64,000 bases of DNA from Marinobacterium profundum (lineage in GTDB: Bacteria > Pseudomonadota > Gammaproteobacteria > Pseudomonadales > Balneatricaceae), in NCBI RefSeq assembly GCF_001528745.1, contig NZ_BCNS01000128.1, positions 1-64,000 on the forward strand, written 5' to 3'. Of this stretch, positions 28,191-37,754 are shown piece after piece. Numbering within the stretch: position 1 is the stretch's first letter; each line of letters starts with the position of its first letter. The translations under genes and the position numbers were made by a program. The notes below the pieces were generated by a model. That model was not told the origin of the DNA and did no database searches. It saw nothing but the letters and a program-made list of their open reading frames with translations.

Positions 28191-29152
28191 TTGGACTGTC
28201 CCATCTCTTTGGCCAGGGCGCGATAAGTCTCGAGGTTACGAGCGATGGTTTCACCCAGCTCCTCACCCGTCATGATACGGACCGGCTGATTGAGCTTTGC
28301 CATAAATGCCTTGTACTCATCAGACGCCGCAACCTGGGTGAACACCTGTTCCAGTTTGCTCACGATGGCTGGATCAGTCCCTGCCGGTGCCACTACGCCC
28401 ACTACCGACGGGAACTCGACGTCATATCCCGACTCTTTGAGCGTCGGGACATCCGGGAAGTCGGGGTCTCGGGTACCGTCCAGCACCGCGAGAAGACGCA
28501 ATTGACTGTCCTGCACCAGGTCACGGTAGGCCGGAACCAGGGAAATGTTCACATGACCGCCCAGCACCGCGGCTGTTGCAGCCGCCCCGCCATCAAAGGG
28601 CACATGCTGAAGATCCGCGCCAGTCTCGCGCGAGACCGATGTAAAGGCCAGATGCGCACCGCCCATGGCACCGGCAGTACCATAGGTTAGAGTGCTGCCC
28701 GACTTTGCCCCCTCGATCAATTCATTAATGTTTTGGTATGGGCTGTCGGCTTTCACCAGAACGCCGTGAAACGGGCCGGAATAATTCAGGATCGGCACAA
28801 AGTCCTTGACCGGGTCATAGCCAACAGGACGCAGTGCCGGTGTGACGAACAAGGGTGATGATGTCGTTGCAATCAGCGTGTAACCATCGGGCTTCGCCGC
28901 TGCAACCGAGCGCATGGCGTTGGTCCCGCTGCCGCCAGGCCGGTTTTCCACGACAATAGGCTGACCGATTAGCGGCTCCGCCATCGCAGCCAGCTTGCGC
29001 GCCGAAATGTCTGTGGTACCACCGGCGCCATAGGGCACAACAATAGTAACCGGTCGAGAAGGATATTCCTCGGCCGAGGCAAATAAAGCAGTTAGACCAA
29101 CCACGCCGGCCGCTAAGGCCAAGGTTAACTTCTTGAATTGACTAAAGCTCAT
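28187..29152 (-). CDS. tctC: Tripartite tricarboxylate transporter substrate-binding protein (TctC family), system 2
   Basis: Periplasmic receptor of 321 residues from MSFSQFKKLTLALAAGVVG, with a signal peptide cut near ASA-EEYPS. Ligand-loop motifs are IVVPYGAGGTTDISARKLA, the ENRPGGSG loop and VLGGHVNISLVPAYRD. It differs in these loops from the TctC of system 1, suggesting another ligand. It is the first gene of the operon tctC-tctB-tctA-two amidohydrolases-orphan tctC and is divergent from a LysR gene 290 bases away, the probable regulator. Confidence 0.94.
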   Translation of the reverse strand: MSFSQFKKLTLALAAGVVGLTALFASAEEYPSRPVTIVVPYGAGGTTDISARKLAAMAEPLIGQPIVVENRPGGSGTNAMRSVAAAKPDGYTLIATTSSPLFVTPALRPVGYDPVKDFVPILNYSGPFHGVLVKADSPYQNINELIEGAKSGSTLTYGTAGAMGGAHLAFTSVSRETGADLQHVPFDGGAAATAAVLGGHVNISLVPAYRDLVQDSQLRLLAVLDGTRDPDFPDVPTLKESGYDVEFPSVVGVVAPAGTDPAIVSKLEQVFTQVAASDEYKAFMAKLNQPVRIMTGEELGETIARNLETYRALAKEMGQSK

Positions 29153-29442
29153 TATTTTTATCCTTATTTTGTATTGTTTACAGCCTAATGACTTTTCGCC
29201 CAACCATTGAGTGCATGAACCAGTGAGCAACAATGCAAGGCTTGCGAATTGCTCTCATCTAAGGTGCCAGTGACGCTCTCAATCGATCTTGACAATGTTC
29301 CTGGCGCTACCCGATCTTCCAGCGGCTCTGTGCTGTACCTTTGCCGCCCTGTGTCCTGTACCCATGGTTGGCAGGAGACCCTTGCATTATTCACCATCAG
29401 AAATGATAATTTCCAATCAATGTTTTTTGGATATCGATAGAT

Positions 29443-30360
29443 ATGACTGATCAATTAGATCTGCGTGATCTGCACTATTTCGAGACCATCGCAACACTTG
29501 GCCATGTCGGTAAAGCCGCAGAGAAGCTGCACCGCTCACAGCCCGCCCTAACAGGCTGTATCCGGCGAATTGAGAGCACGCTGGGCACCGCACTTTTCGA
29601 GAAAGAGGGTCGAAACATTCGTTTGACCCCCGCAGGTGAAGTGTTGCTATCGCGCGCCCGGATATTGCTTATGAACGCTGACGATATCGTTAGAGAAATA
29701 AAGGACTACAGTAGCGGGGCCATTGGACAGATTCGAATTGGTCTTGTTCCGACGGCCGCTCACCATCTGTTATTGCCTGTAACGAGAATACTCTCAAAAG
29801 ACTTTCCCGATGTCCGATTAAAAACTGTTATTGGTCAGAGTGATTTACTTAACAGGTCACTTAAAGAGCGGGAACTAGATCTGGTTATCGGTATGGGTTC
29901 TGACTTAGACGAAGATTTCGAGTCATTTCCGTTTTTCCAGGACACTATGGTTGTTGTAGCCAACAGTTCTCACAAGATATTCAACGAAACCGTAACGATC
30001 AAAGATTTGCTTAAATACAAGTGGGTCCTTGCTCCAAAATCTGTTGCCAGCAGGCATTGGCTAGATCAAACCTTCGAACTACAAGGATTACCAAAGCCAG
30101 ACGTGCAAATCGAAACAAATTTACTGTTAATGATTCCATCAATGATAATGCAAACCGAATTTCTTAGTTTTATTTCGCGCCTTAACCTTAGACCGTCAGA
30201 CTCTGGCAATAAACTTCTCAAGGAAATTCCGATAAAAGAAACGACAATGCAAAGGCACTACAATGTAATCCATGTCAAAGATGGATATCTACCACCCGCA
30301 ACAAAACGTTTACGTGACATATTTATTCAGCAAGGAAAAAATTTATTTGAGAAAAATTAA
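29443..30360 (+). CDS. LysR-family transcriptional regulator (divergent from tctCBA system 2)
   Basis: A 305-residue LTTR. The winged helix-turn-helix is at residues 5-65 (LRDLHYFETIATLGHVGKAA, then LHRSQPALTGCIRRIE), followed by a linker and a periplasmic-binding-type effector domain from about 90 (GQIRIGLVPTAAHHLLLPV). It is transcribed away from tctC, and the 290-base space should hold its binding sites. The likely effector is the acid imported by system 2 or a product of it. The gene is AT-rich compared with the operon it faces, particularly in its second half. Confidence 0.92.
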   Translation: MTDQLDLRDLHYFETIATLGHVGKAAEKLHRSQPALTGCIRRIESTLGTALFEKEGRNIRLTPAGEVLLSRARILLMNADDIVREIKDYSSGAIGQIRIGLVPTAAHHLLLPVTRILSKDFPDVRLKTVIGQSDLLNRSLKERELDLVIGMGSDLDEDFESFPFFQDTMVVVANSSHKIFNETVTIKDLLKYKWVLAPKSVASRHWLDQTFELQGLPKPDVQIETNLLLMIPSMIMQTEFLSFISRLNLRPSDSGNKLLKEIPIKETTMQRHYNVIHVKDGYLPPATKRLRDIFIQQGKNLFEKN

Positions 30361-30429
30361 CAGCGCGCACCAAGGAAGAAAGATAAAAAATACACGCTAG
30401 CTCAACAGCAAAGTGCGACGCCCCCTATG

Positions 30430-30990
30430 CACCTGAAGGTATTCTTGGAATACCACCACAAGCTGTCTGAAACCGAGGAATTTTCGAGGTTTCAGGTTCA
30501 ATCGTTTATCTGCCTACCTGACATCATCTTCAGTGATCGTTCGCAGACCCGTACCCTTCAGAGTGTCATCACCAGATGCGAACATTATTACAGAGCCCTC
30601 ATTCAACACTCTCAACCGCGACTCAACGTCGCCTTGATTTCGTCGAAACGGGAGTTACATATGCCATGGCGATGCGTTAGAGCCTCAGGTTAGCACCGGC
30701 GCAGCGTCAACCGAAGTGGGCGCGGATCACGTCCGAGGTTGCTCCGACTCGACGCGTACAGGCTCTGGTATGCGCCTCTTCGGGCTCATATACCCCGTTA
30801 TGAACGTTACGCTTCATCTCCCAGTAGACCGTGGAGCGATGAACATCTGTCCGTCAATCCGTCCGTTTATCTTGTTGTCCGAATACCCATCAAACAAGCC
30901 AGTTTTCGGACACTGTCCGGCATGGCCGTTTAACGATCGTTTCCCGGACAAAGAGGTGATTTGGTGGGGAATGTGACTTTGATCGCTATC
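30430..30990 (-). pseudogene. IS30-family transposase remnant with internal deletion
   Basis: On the minus strand the right end encodes an IS30-type helix-turn-helix piece, DVHRSTVYWEMKRNVHNGVY followed by EPEEAHTRACTRR, and the left end encodes the C-terminal signature ADKRLNLKPRKFLGF followed by VFQEYLQ. Between them the central catalytic part is reduced to about 100-150 bases, and stops and frame changes occur throughout. A full IS30 transposase gene is about 1 kb, so more than a third is missing. Confidence 0.7.
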
Positions 30991-30999
30991 TGGTGTTGG

Positions 31000-31170
31000 T
31001 AACAATGCTTGATGTTGGGTTGCGCGACGATGCAGCTTTAATCAACGGGACTCAGGCGCTTAGCACCTGAGCGGCGGTGCAGGATTAGACAGCCTGCAGT
31101 AGGTAGTGCGTCGGGTAAGGCAGGCTGGCGGCGCCGGTGTCGATGGCAGCACGGGCCATGGTATTCAGAC
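31000..31170. other. Non-coding junction between two insertion-sequence remnants
   Basis: I see no gene here. The stretch joins the IS30 and IS701-like fragments and contains short repeats of GC-rich sequence without clear terminal inverted repeats. Confidence 0.3.
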
Positions 31171-31179
31171 CACGACTAT

Positions 31180-31620
31180 GGTCTGGCGTCCCGGCACGGG
31201 TCCGTTGCCGTCCTGCGCCTAGCGCATCGTGATCACCAACGCGAGACACCACGCCCCGAGGAGTGGCTGCTGATCAAATGGCCCGAAGACACCCCCGAGC
31301 CCACCAAGTACTGGCTGTCGACATTGCCGGCTATCAGCTTTAAGGCCCTGGTCGACCTGACCAAGCTGCGTTGGCGCATAGAGCGCGACAGCTCAAACAG
31401 GAGCTCGGTCTCGGTCACTACGGGACTGCATCTGGCGCGGCTTCCATCACCATGCCAACCTGTACATCGGGATTCCTCGTGGCCGAACGCTACGTATTTT
31501 CCCCCTCAGTCACCGCCGCCACCGCGGACGTCCCGTCACCTGAACTACCCGAAGGTTTCCGGCCCCGCGGCGGCGGTGTTTTGTCGGCAACATTTGTCTT
31601 ACTTCCACTAGAAACTGGTG
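31180..31620 (+). pseudogene. IS701-like (DDE superfamily) transposase C-terminal remnant
   Basis: The plus strand encodes, across at least two frame changes, PEEWLLIKWPEDTPEPTKYW, LSTLPAISFKALVDLTKLRW, RIERD, then in other frames LKQELGLGHY and GFLVAERYVFSP. This series (EWLLIEWP, P.KYWLSTLP, LAKLRWRIERDY.ELKQELGL.HYEGR.W.G, YGFLVAER) is the C-terminal region of IS701-type transposases, including the catalytic Glu in RIERD-ELKQE. The N-terminal half is absent. Confidence 0.75.
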
Positions 31621-31645
31621 AGCGACTTGCACTCACCATTACCTG

Positions 31646-32929
31646 TTACTGTCCCAGCATCATTTGTGGAAGCCAAAGCGCCAGGCTGGGAAACAGGAGG
31701 ATCACGCCGAGCATTGCCATCATCAGAATGACGTAAGGGAAGGCCCCACGAATAATGGTGCCAAGTGGCGCATTTGTTATCGCCTGCAAGGTGAAGAGGT
31801 TCATGCCTACCGGGGGCGTGATCATCGCCACTTCCAGGTTTATCACCAGCAGCACACCATACCAAATGGGATCAATGCCAAGATGCAGCATTGCCGGCAG
31901 GATTACCGGTGTGGTGATCAGGATAATCGCTATCGACTCGAGGAACATTCCGAGGACCATGATCATAGCCATCATGACCAGCACGAAGCCCAGTGTGCCC
32001 ATATCAGCAGCCACCAGGGTCTCGACGATCTGTTGCGGAATCCGCATCTTCGTCAACACGTGCGAGAATACCGTAGCGCCGGCGAGGATCATGAACAGCA
32101 TCGCCGAAAGCCTTGCCGACTCAATCGCGGACTCCCAGATTTCACGCCAGCCAACCGTGCGGTAGATACCGACGGTGATCGCTAGGGCCAGCCACGCGCC
32201 TGCCGCCGCGGCCTCCGTCGCGGTGAAAATCCCCATATACATGCCACTAAGGACAAAAATGGGCATGGAAATAGCCCATATCGACTCGCGCAGCGCCTTG
32301 ACCATCTCGGGCAGCGATGCCATTTTTTCCCGTTTTGTTGAACCGTCCAGCATGCTTCTGACGACGGCCCAGACCACAAAGACCAGCGCCATAGCGACAC
32401 CGGGTCCGATACCCGCCATGAACAAGCCGCCAATGGACGTGTCAGTGGTGACACCGTACAGGATCATTGGACCTGACGGGGGTATGAGAATGCCCAGCGT
32501 CCCTCCGGCGGCAACAACGCCGTAGGCCAGGCGCGGGTCATATCCGAAACGGAGCATCTGTGGAATCGCCACCGCACCGATTGTCAGCGCGGTCGCCACG
32601 CTTGAGCCGGAAATCGCCGCAAAGACGGTACAGGCGAGAATGGTCGCCACTGCAAGGCCACCGGGCAAGTGGCGGGTAAAGGTATAGGCGGTATCGTAAA
32701 GGTCATCGACGACGCGCCCTTTGATCATCAGGTTCGCCATAAAGCCGAACAGCGGAATCGCTACCAGCATATAGCGGTTGACCTCGTGAAATACAATATC
32801 GGTCACTGGACCAAGATTCCCTTGCACCAGCAATAGCAGCGCTCCGCCGTAGAGCATCAGCGCCGCGAAGATCGGCATACCGGTAAACAGCAGAATCAGC
32901 AACGTGCCAAGAATAACCACCATGATCAT
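31646..32929 (-). CDS. dctM: TRAP transporter large permease (DctM family), system 2
   Basis: A 427-residue, 12-segment permease with AAISGSSVATALTIGAVAIP, GGTLGILIPPSGPMILYGV and VAMITPPVGMNLFTLQAIT, all typical DctM patterns. It starts with ATGA overlapping the dctQ stop. It ends the operon CoA-transferase / HMG-CoA-lyase-like / dctP / dctQ / dctM; its 3' end borders the IS701-like remnant, so the insertion stopped just short of the gene. Confidence 0.95.
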   Translation of the reverse strand: MIMVVILGTLLILLFTGMPIFAALMLYGGALLLLVQGNLGPVTDIVFHEVNRYMLVAIPLFGFMANLMIKGRVVDDLYDTAYTFTRHLPGGLAVATILACTVFAAISGSSVATALTIGAVAIPQMLRFGYDPRLAYGVVAAGGTLGILIPPSGPMILYGVTTDTSIGGLFMAGIGPGVAMALVFVVWAVVRSMLDGSTKREKMASLPEMVKALRESIWAISMPIFVLSGMYMGIFTATEAAAAGAWLALAITVGIYRTVGWREIWESAIESARLSAMLFMILAGATVFSHVLTKMRIPQQIVETLVAADMGTLGFVLVMMAMIMVLGMFLESIAIILITTPVILPAMLHLGIDPIWYGVLLVINLEVAMITPPVGMNLFTLQAITNAPLGTIIRGAFPYVILMMAMLGVILLFPSLALWLPQMMLGQ

Positions 32930-33489
32930 TGCGTCATCTCCTTATCTGCTGGCCTCAGAAAGGATTCGAGATTGCGCCAGAGCAGTTCGATCGCAACAAG
33001 CCCCAGGAGCACACCACCCAGCGGTAACAGCAACTGCAGCATCCAAACCGGTAATTCAAGATGCCCTTCGGTCAGCGAACCGATCATTTTGGAGAACAGG
33101 GCGGTGGTCAACCCATTGACGATCAACAGGCCTGCGACGGCCAGCACCCCCAAATTGGCCCAGATCTTCAAAAACGCCGCTATACGACCTTTCAAGGATG
33201 AGGTGACGATATCGACAGAAATATGCCCGCCCGATGCCAGCACCTTGGGAGCGCCGAGCATGACAATTGCCGTCAGCGAAAGGGCGACGATCTCGTCGCC
33301 CCAGGTTATCGGCGCATCCAGCAGGTACCGCATCACGACGGCGAAGCCTATCAACACCAGGTCCATCAGTACCAGCAATGCGGAGCACGCCATGGCGACG
33401 TCACAAATCACCCCCACTACGCGTACATAGACGCGTAGCGGGCGGCTGTCGGTGACGTTCACTTCACTACGGACAGCCATGTTATTCAT
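32926..33489 (-). CDS. dctQ: TRAP transporter small permease (DctQ family), system 2
   Basis: A 187-residue protein with four hydrophobic segments (about 25-50, 65-85, 105-128 and 145-168) and the DctQ pattern VVMRYLLDAPITWGDEIVAL. The ATG overlaps the dctP stop by one base (TGATG); a GTG one codon earlier is possible. Translation is coupled on both sides. Confidence 0.9.
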   Translation of the reverse strand: MNNMAVRSEVNVTDSRPLRVYVRVVGVICDVAMACSALLVLMDLVLIGFAVVMRYLLDAPITWGDEIVALSLTAIVMLGAPKVLASGGHISVDIVTSSLKGRIAAFLKIWANLGVLAVAGLLIVNGLTTALFSKMIGSLTEGHLELPVWMLQLLLPLGGVLLGLVAIELLWRNLESFLRPADKEMTQ

Positions 33490-34481
33490 CACATTTTCTC
33501 GATCAGAGCGAGCAGGCGCTCACCCTCATCGCCCACGCTGTTCAGGAACTCCTTGCGTACAGCGGGCTGCATGGTGCGCTTCAACTCATCGATCTGGGCA
33601 TCATCGAGGACGACCGCCTCCATACCGCTGCTCACCAGGTTTTCGATATCCTGCGAAAGCACGCCCTCATGGGTGATCAGAGAGCTTTGGACTGCTTTCT
33701 CCGCCGCGCGCTCGATGCCCTCCTGGACATCGGCCGGCAGGCCATCCCACCATTTCGGATTCACCACGAGATTGTCAAAGGCCAGGAAAATGGCAGATGC
33801 CGTGCCGTATTTCTGTACTTCATAGAACTTGCGTGCGTACGCCGCCGCGACACCGGTCACGCCTGCGTCCAGTACACCGGTCTGAAGCGCCTGATAAACT
33901 TCGGAACCGGGCATTGCCACCGGTGAAGCCCCCAGTGCTTCAAGACCCGAGTCGAACAGTTTGTTCAAGCCGCGAATCTTGACACCCTTGAAGTCGTCAG
34001 GTTTCTGCAAAAGCCCTTTCGACGAGGTAAAGATCAGATCGTTGGTATCGACGATCCAGGCAATATTGCGGATGCCCTTCTCGCGCATTTTTTCGTCGAG
34101 CAACTCCGCGGCCTCGGAACCGATAAAGGCCTTCTGACTGGCCGGCGAACTCATGAGATAGGGAATCAGCGTCACCGACATTTCCGGAATCACGTTACCC
34201 CACTGCAAATTGATGATGGCGGCCGCTTCGATCTCGCCCGAGGCGACCGCCGCATGGTGCTGACTCGGCTTGTACAGCTGTGCGGCCCCGAATAATTGAA
34301 CATCGACCCTGCCATCGGTTTCCGCCGCAACATCGGCCTTGAACTGTTCGAGTCGCTGGGCCGTGTGATGGGACGGGGGAAACTGATGACTCAGGCGCAT
34401 GGTGAACTCCTGCGCGAAAGCCAAAGACGTGGACAGCGCGAAAGCCGCAAGGCCGGTGATCACGGATTGGATAGTTTTCAT
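33489..34481 (-). CDS. dctP: TRAP transporter substrate-binding protein (DctP family), system 2
   Basis: Periplasmic receptor of 330 residues from MKTIQSVITGLAAFALSTSL with a signal peptide cut after AFA. The frame is open 43 codons further upstream, overlapping the lyase gene, but that part is not signal-like. TRAP signatures are FKGVKIRGLNKLFDSGLEAL (with the carboxylate-binding Arg) and MPGSEVYQALQTGVLDAGVT. It begins 40 bases after the lyase gene, linking transport to CoA-dependent cleavage. Confidence 0.94.
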   Translation of the reverse strand: MKTIQSVITGLAAFALSTSLAFAQEFTMRLSHQFPPSHHTAQRLEQFKADVAAETDGRVDVQLFGAAQLYKPSQHHAAVASGEIEAAAIINLQWGNVIPEMSVTLIPYLMSSPASQKAFIGSEAAELLDEKMREKGIRNIAWIVDTNDLIFTSSKGLLQKPDDFKGVKIRGLNKLFDSGLEALGASPVAMPGSEVYQALQTGVLDAGVTGVAAAYARKFYEVQKYGTASAIFLAFDNLVVNPKWWDGLPADVQEGIERAAEKAVQSSLITHEGVLSQDIENLVSSGMEAVVLDDAQIDELKRTMQPAVRKEFLNSVGDEGERLLALIEKM

Positions 34482-34521
34482 TATTTTTATGCTCCTTGGA
34501 TATTTTATACCGAGTTTCGGT

Positions 34522-35469
34522 TTAGACGGCCGCTTGCAGGGCCGGTTTTGGCAGGCCAGCCCGGGCGATACCGCCTTGCAGCGGCTCATCTGGCATGGAC
34601 CGCTCCACAACGGCGCGAGCCTCCATCAACGCCGCGATATCGATACCGGTCTCAAAGCCCATGCTTTCACACAGGAATGCCATATCTTCAAACACTATAT
34701 TGCCGGTCGCACCGGGCGCGAAAGGACAGCCCCCCAGCCCTCCCAGGGAACCGTCCAATATGCGCACACCGGCGTCCAACGCCGCGGCGGCGTTAGCAAC
34801 GGCCATCCCCCGGGTATCATGAAAGTGCAAACAAAGCGGCTTGTCATCCAGCAATGCAAGTGCCTGCCTGCTCAGAGTTGCAACATCACGTGGCCCGGCG
34901 AACCCCACCGTATCGGCCAGGGAAATGACATCAGCCCCCGCCTCGGCGCAGTTATCGACTAGGCGCAATACTTCGCCCTGTGCCACCGCGCCTTCGATGG
35001 AACAGCCAAAGGCCATGGCAATACCGACGGTCAGCACCGGCGCGTTGGCGCTGGAACGTCGCATCGCATCGACTCGACGTATCATCTCTACAGCCTCGTT
35101 GCGTGAACGCCGGGTATTGGCCTGACTGTGCCTTTCTGTGGCCGAGACGACGAAAATGATCTCGTCTACCCCGGTGGCGAGTGCGTCCTCGACTCCGCGC
35201 TCGTTGAGGGTGAGGGCTGATGCGAAGGCCCCCAGCAATTGCTTGGTCGCGTCGATCATCGCCCTGACGTCAGCGAATTGCGGAAACCGGGATGCCGGCA
35301 AAAAGGACCCCACTTCGAAATGCCTTACGCCGGCGGCATGCTCGCGCCTGAGCCATTCAATTTTGTCATCCGTTGTCGGGAAAGACTTGACCAGCTGCAG
35401 CCCGTCCCGCAGACCGACTTCGCGCAAGACAATGCGATCCCTGGGAAAGATATCGTTTACCTGTGTCAT
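34522..35469 (-). CDS. Hydroxymethylglutaryl-CoA lyase-family enzyme
   Basis: HMG-CoA lyases cleave 3-hydroxy-3-methylglutaryl-CoA to acetoacetate and acetyl-CoA; relatives cleave other 3-hydroxyacyl-CoAs such as citramalyl-CoA. The 315-residue protein has LREVGLRDGLQ (R21-D22, metal and carbanion chemistry), LCLHFHDTRGMAVANA with the metal His, and the mobile Cys loop GGLGGCPFAPGATGN. GGAGG stands before the ATG at 35469. It overlaps no known start but is nearly joined to the CoA-transferase gene (stop at 35478), which would make its CoA-ester substrate. Whether that substrate is HMG or a related methyl-branched acid cannot be told. Confidence 0.88.
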   Translation of the reverse strand: MTQVNDIFPRDRIVLREVGLRDGLQLVKSFPTTDDKIEWLRREHAAGVRHFEVGSFLPASRFPQFADVRAMIDATKQLLGAFASALTLNERGVEDALATGVDEIIFVVSATERHSQANTRRSRNEAVEMIRRVDAMRRSSANAPVLTVGIAMAFGCSIEGAVAQGEVLRLVDNCAEAGADVISLADTVGFAGPRDVATLSRQALALLDDKPLCLHFHDTRGMAVANAAAALDAGVRILDGSLGGLGGCPFAPGATGNIVFEDMAFLCESMGFETGIDIAALMEARAVVERSMPDEPLQGGIARAGLPKPALQAAV

Positions 35470-35477
35470 ATCGCCTC

Positions 35478-36647
35478 CTACCGTCCCGCCGCCTGAGAAA
35501 TAGCCTGCTCGGACCACCCGAGTTCCGCCATTACCATCGCCGTGTCCTGCCCAATATCGGGCACGTCACCGCCGCCGGTCAGCATCGTTCGATCGACTTC
35601 GAAGGGAAGTGCCGGCGCACGAAAGGTACTGCCATCCGGACACCTCGAAACAGCCAGGCCTCCGGGGCGCATCACGTGGGGATCATCGAACATGTCGCAG
35701 GGCTTGGCGATCGGCGAGAAGGGAATGCCGGCCGCCTCGAATTTCTCTGCCAGATCGGCAATATGCAGTGCCGCGATCTTCTCCGTAACCAGCGGTATGG
35801 TCCAGCCGCGAGCATTGATCTGTTCCATCCGCGTCTGCAGGCGCGGGTCGTCGAGGAGAGATTCAAGCCCCAGGATACGACAAAGCGTCGCCCACTGGCC
35901 CTCGGTCACTGCACCGACGAACACCTGCTGACCGCCGGCCTCCTCGAAAATGTCATAAACAGGCCAGGAAAACTCGCGTTCCGGCATCGGCGGCGGGTTC
36001 TTGCCCTCGAGTTCGAACTGAACCATGTGCTGCGCGACTAGCAACAGGCAGTTTTCGAACAGTCCGACGCGTAATTCGCGTCCTTTATCGGTTTCGGCCC
36101 GCTCGATCAGCGCAGCCAGCACCGAGAAGGCAGCGAAAAGCCCGCCCATGATATCGTTTGCCGATGACCCCACACGCAGTGGCTGCCCCGTGGGACCGGT
36201 CATGTAGGCGAGCCCTGTCATCATCTGCACCACCTCGTCGAGCGCGGTTCGATGCTGGTAGGGTCCCGAAAGAAAGCCTTTACAGCTGGCGAGTATCAGT
36301 CGGGGGAACTTCTCCCGCAGCGTCTCGGCATCGACCCCTGCTTTGACGAGCGCCGAGTCACGAAAATTTTCGACGAACACATCGGCGGTAGCCAGCAAGG
36401 CCTGCAGCGCGTCGCGTCCTTCCTTCGTCTTGACATCCAGCACGACGGACTTCTTGCCCCTGTTGAACAATGGAAACATCGGGCGTCCCATGCCACTCAG
36501 ACAACGGGTCTTGTCACCCTGGGGCGGTTCGACCTTGATCACTTCGGCGCCCAGATACGAGAGAAACATGCCGCAGGACGGCCCCATGATCATATGGCTC
36601 ATCTCGACGACCCGAATGCCCTGAAGCGGGCGGAAATCATCTGACAT
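35478..36647 (-). CDS. CaiB/BaiF (class III) CoA-transferase, associated with HMG-CoA-lyase-like gene
   Basis: Class III CoA-transferases move CoA between carboxylic acids through an aspartyl-CoA intermediate. In this 389-residue protein the catalytic Asp is D165 in GSSANDIMGGLFAAFSVL; other family landmarks are VVEMSHMIMGPSCGMFLSYL near the N terminus, EVIKVEPPQGDKTR, and DVFVENFRDSALVKAG. It is the first gene of the operon controlled from the 36648-36767 region, and together with the lyase 8 bases downstream forms an activation-and-cleavage module for the acid brought in by TRAP system 2. Confidence 0.9.
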   Translation of the reverse strand: MSDDFRPLQGIRVVEMSHMIMGPSCGMFLSYLGAEVIKVEPPQGDKTRCLSGMGRPMFPLFNRGKKSVVLDVKTKEGRDALQALLATADVFVENFRDSALVKAGVDAETLREKFPRLILASCKGFLSGPYQHRTALDEVVQMMTGLAYMTGPTGQPLRVGSSANDIMGGLFAAFSVLAALIERAETDKGRELRVGLFENCLLLVAQHMVQFELEGKNPPPMPEREFSWPVYDIFEEAGGQQVFVGAVTEGQWATLCRILGLESLLDDPRLQTRMEQINARGWTIPLVTEKIAALHIADLAEKFEAAGIPFSPIAKPCDMFDDPHVMRPGGLAVSRCPDGSTFRAPALPFEVDRTMLTGGGDVPDIGQDTAMVMAELGWSEQAISQAAGR

Positions 36648-36718
36648 CTTGGCTGCACCTCTCTTGTGTTTGTTGCGTCAATCCACTTACTGATCGACGT
36701 TAGCACAGGGCAAATAAA

Positions 36719-36751
36719 CGATATATTATATTGATTGACTATCTTGTATCG
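36719..36751. promoter_or_regulatory. Candidate LysR binding region between CoA-transferase and lysR genes
   Basis: The 120-base divergent space is AT-rich and contains CGATA (36719-36723) and TATCG (36747-36751) as an interrupted inverted repeat, with the near-palindrome ATATATTATAT inside. LysR regulators usually bind such sites between divergent genes. Confidence 0.4.
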
Positions 36752-36767
36752 AAAAAGCTGAGACCAT

Positions 36768-37697
36768 ATGAACATTCGACAGCTACAAATCTTCAAAGCC
36801 ATCTGCGACGCCGGCAGCATCGTCCGCGCCGCGGAGGTCGAGCGTTCGGCACCGTCAGTGCTGGCGCACCATCTCGGCAATCTCGAGCACCGCATTGGCG
36901 TACCTTTGCTGATACGGCAGTCCCGTGGCGTCACGCCGAACGATGCGGGCAAGCGGCTCTATGCCCATGCCACAGCCATTCTTCGCGCGATCCAACTCGC
37001 CGAACAAGACATGCACGAAAGTTCATCGGAGATCACAGGCGAAGTCGCAATCGGCATGGCCTATTCTTCGGTGCGCGCTATCGGCAGCTCTTTGATGGCA
37101 ACGGTAATGCGGGCACATCCCAAACTTCGACTTACCATCGCCGAGAGCCTGTCAGGGGTTACAGTCGAACGACTACTGGAATCCGAGGTCGACCTGGCGA
37201 TTGCCTATAACCCGAGCAAGGATGCGCAGCTCCAGTTGACACCGTTATTGGAAGAAAAGATGGTCTGTATCGGCCGACGTGACGTGATCGGCGACAGTCC
37301 TTCCCCGATCCGCCTGGACGAGCTGACCAAAATGCCGTATGTGCTGTTGAGGAAAGGGGTACAGGGACGTGCAGTGATGGATGAGGCAAGGCTGCAGAAG
37401 CTGCTCGAGCAGAACGCCCGTCTCTATACCGACAGCGTCCACGCGGCGCAGCTGTTCCTGAAAGGCGGATTGGGTTGCATGATCGACTCGCTCGCCAACC
37501 TGAACAATCTGACCGGAACCAAAGACCTGGTCAGCCGCCCTATCATAGCTCCGGAGATCGTGCGCACCCTGTATTTATGCGAGCTGCCCGACCGCCCGCA
37601 CTCAAGGGCCGTACAACTGATTCGGGAGTTATCTCTGGGTATGGTCAAGGCTGAGATCGAGGCAGGACGCTGGCCCTGTCGCAGCCTGTTGCATTGA
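36768..37697 (+). CDS. LysR-family transcriptional regulator (divergent from CoA-transferase operon)
   Basis: A 309-residue LTTR of the Nac/Cbl-like branch. The helix-turn-helix lies at residues 1-60 (MNIRQLQIFKAICDAGSIVR, then EVERSAPSVLAHHLGNLEHR), then the effector domain from about 88 (GEVAIGMAYSSVRAIGSS). It faces the CoA-transferase gene across 120 bases and is its probable regulator. Codon use is GC-rich like the operon. Confidence 0.93.
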   Translation: MNIRQLQIFKAICDAGSIVRAAEVERSAPSVLAHHLGNLEHRIGVPLLIRQSRGVTPNDAGKRLYAHATAILRAIQLAEQDMHESSSEITGEVAIGMAYSSVRAIGSSLMATVMRAHPKLRLTIAESLSGVTVERLLESEVDLAIAYNPSKDAQLQLTPLLEEKMVCIGRRDVIGDSPSPIRLDELTKMPYVLLRKGVQGRAVMDEARLQKLLEQNARLYTDSVHAAQLFLKGGLGCMIDSLANLNNLTGTKDLVSRPIIAPEIVRTLYLCELPDRPHSRAVQLIRELSLGMVKAEIEAGRWPCRSLLH

Positions 37698-37754
37698 TGG
37701 CAGCCGGCCTCGAATCGGCCGGCTACCCGCTACACTATCGGCTGAGCGTCAACA

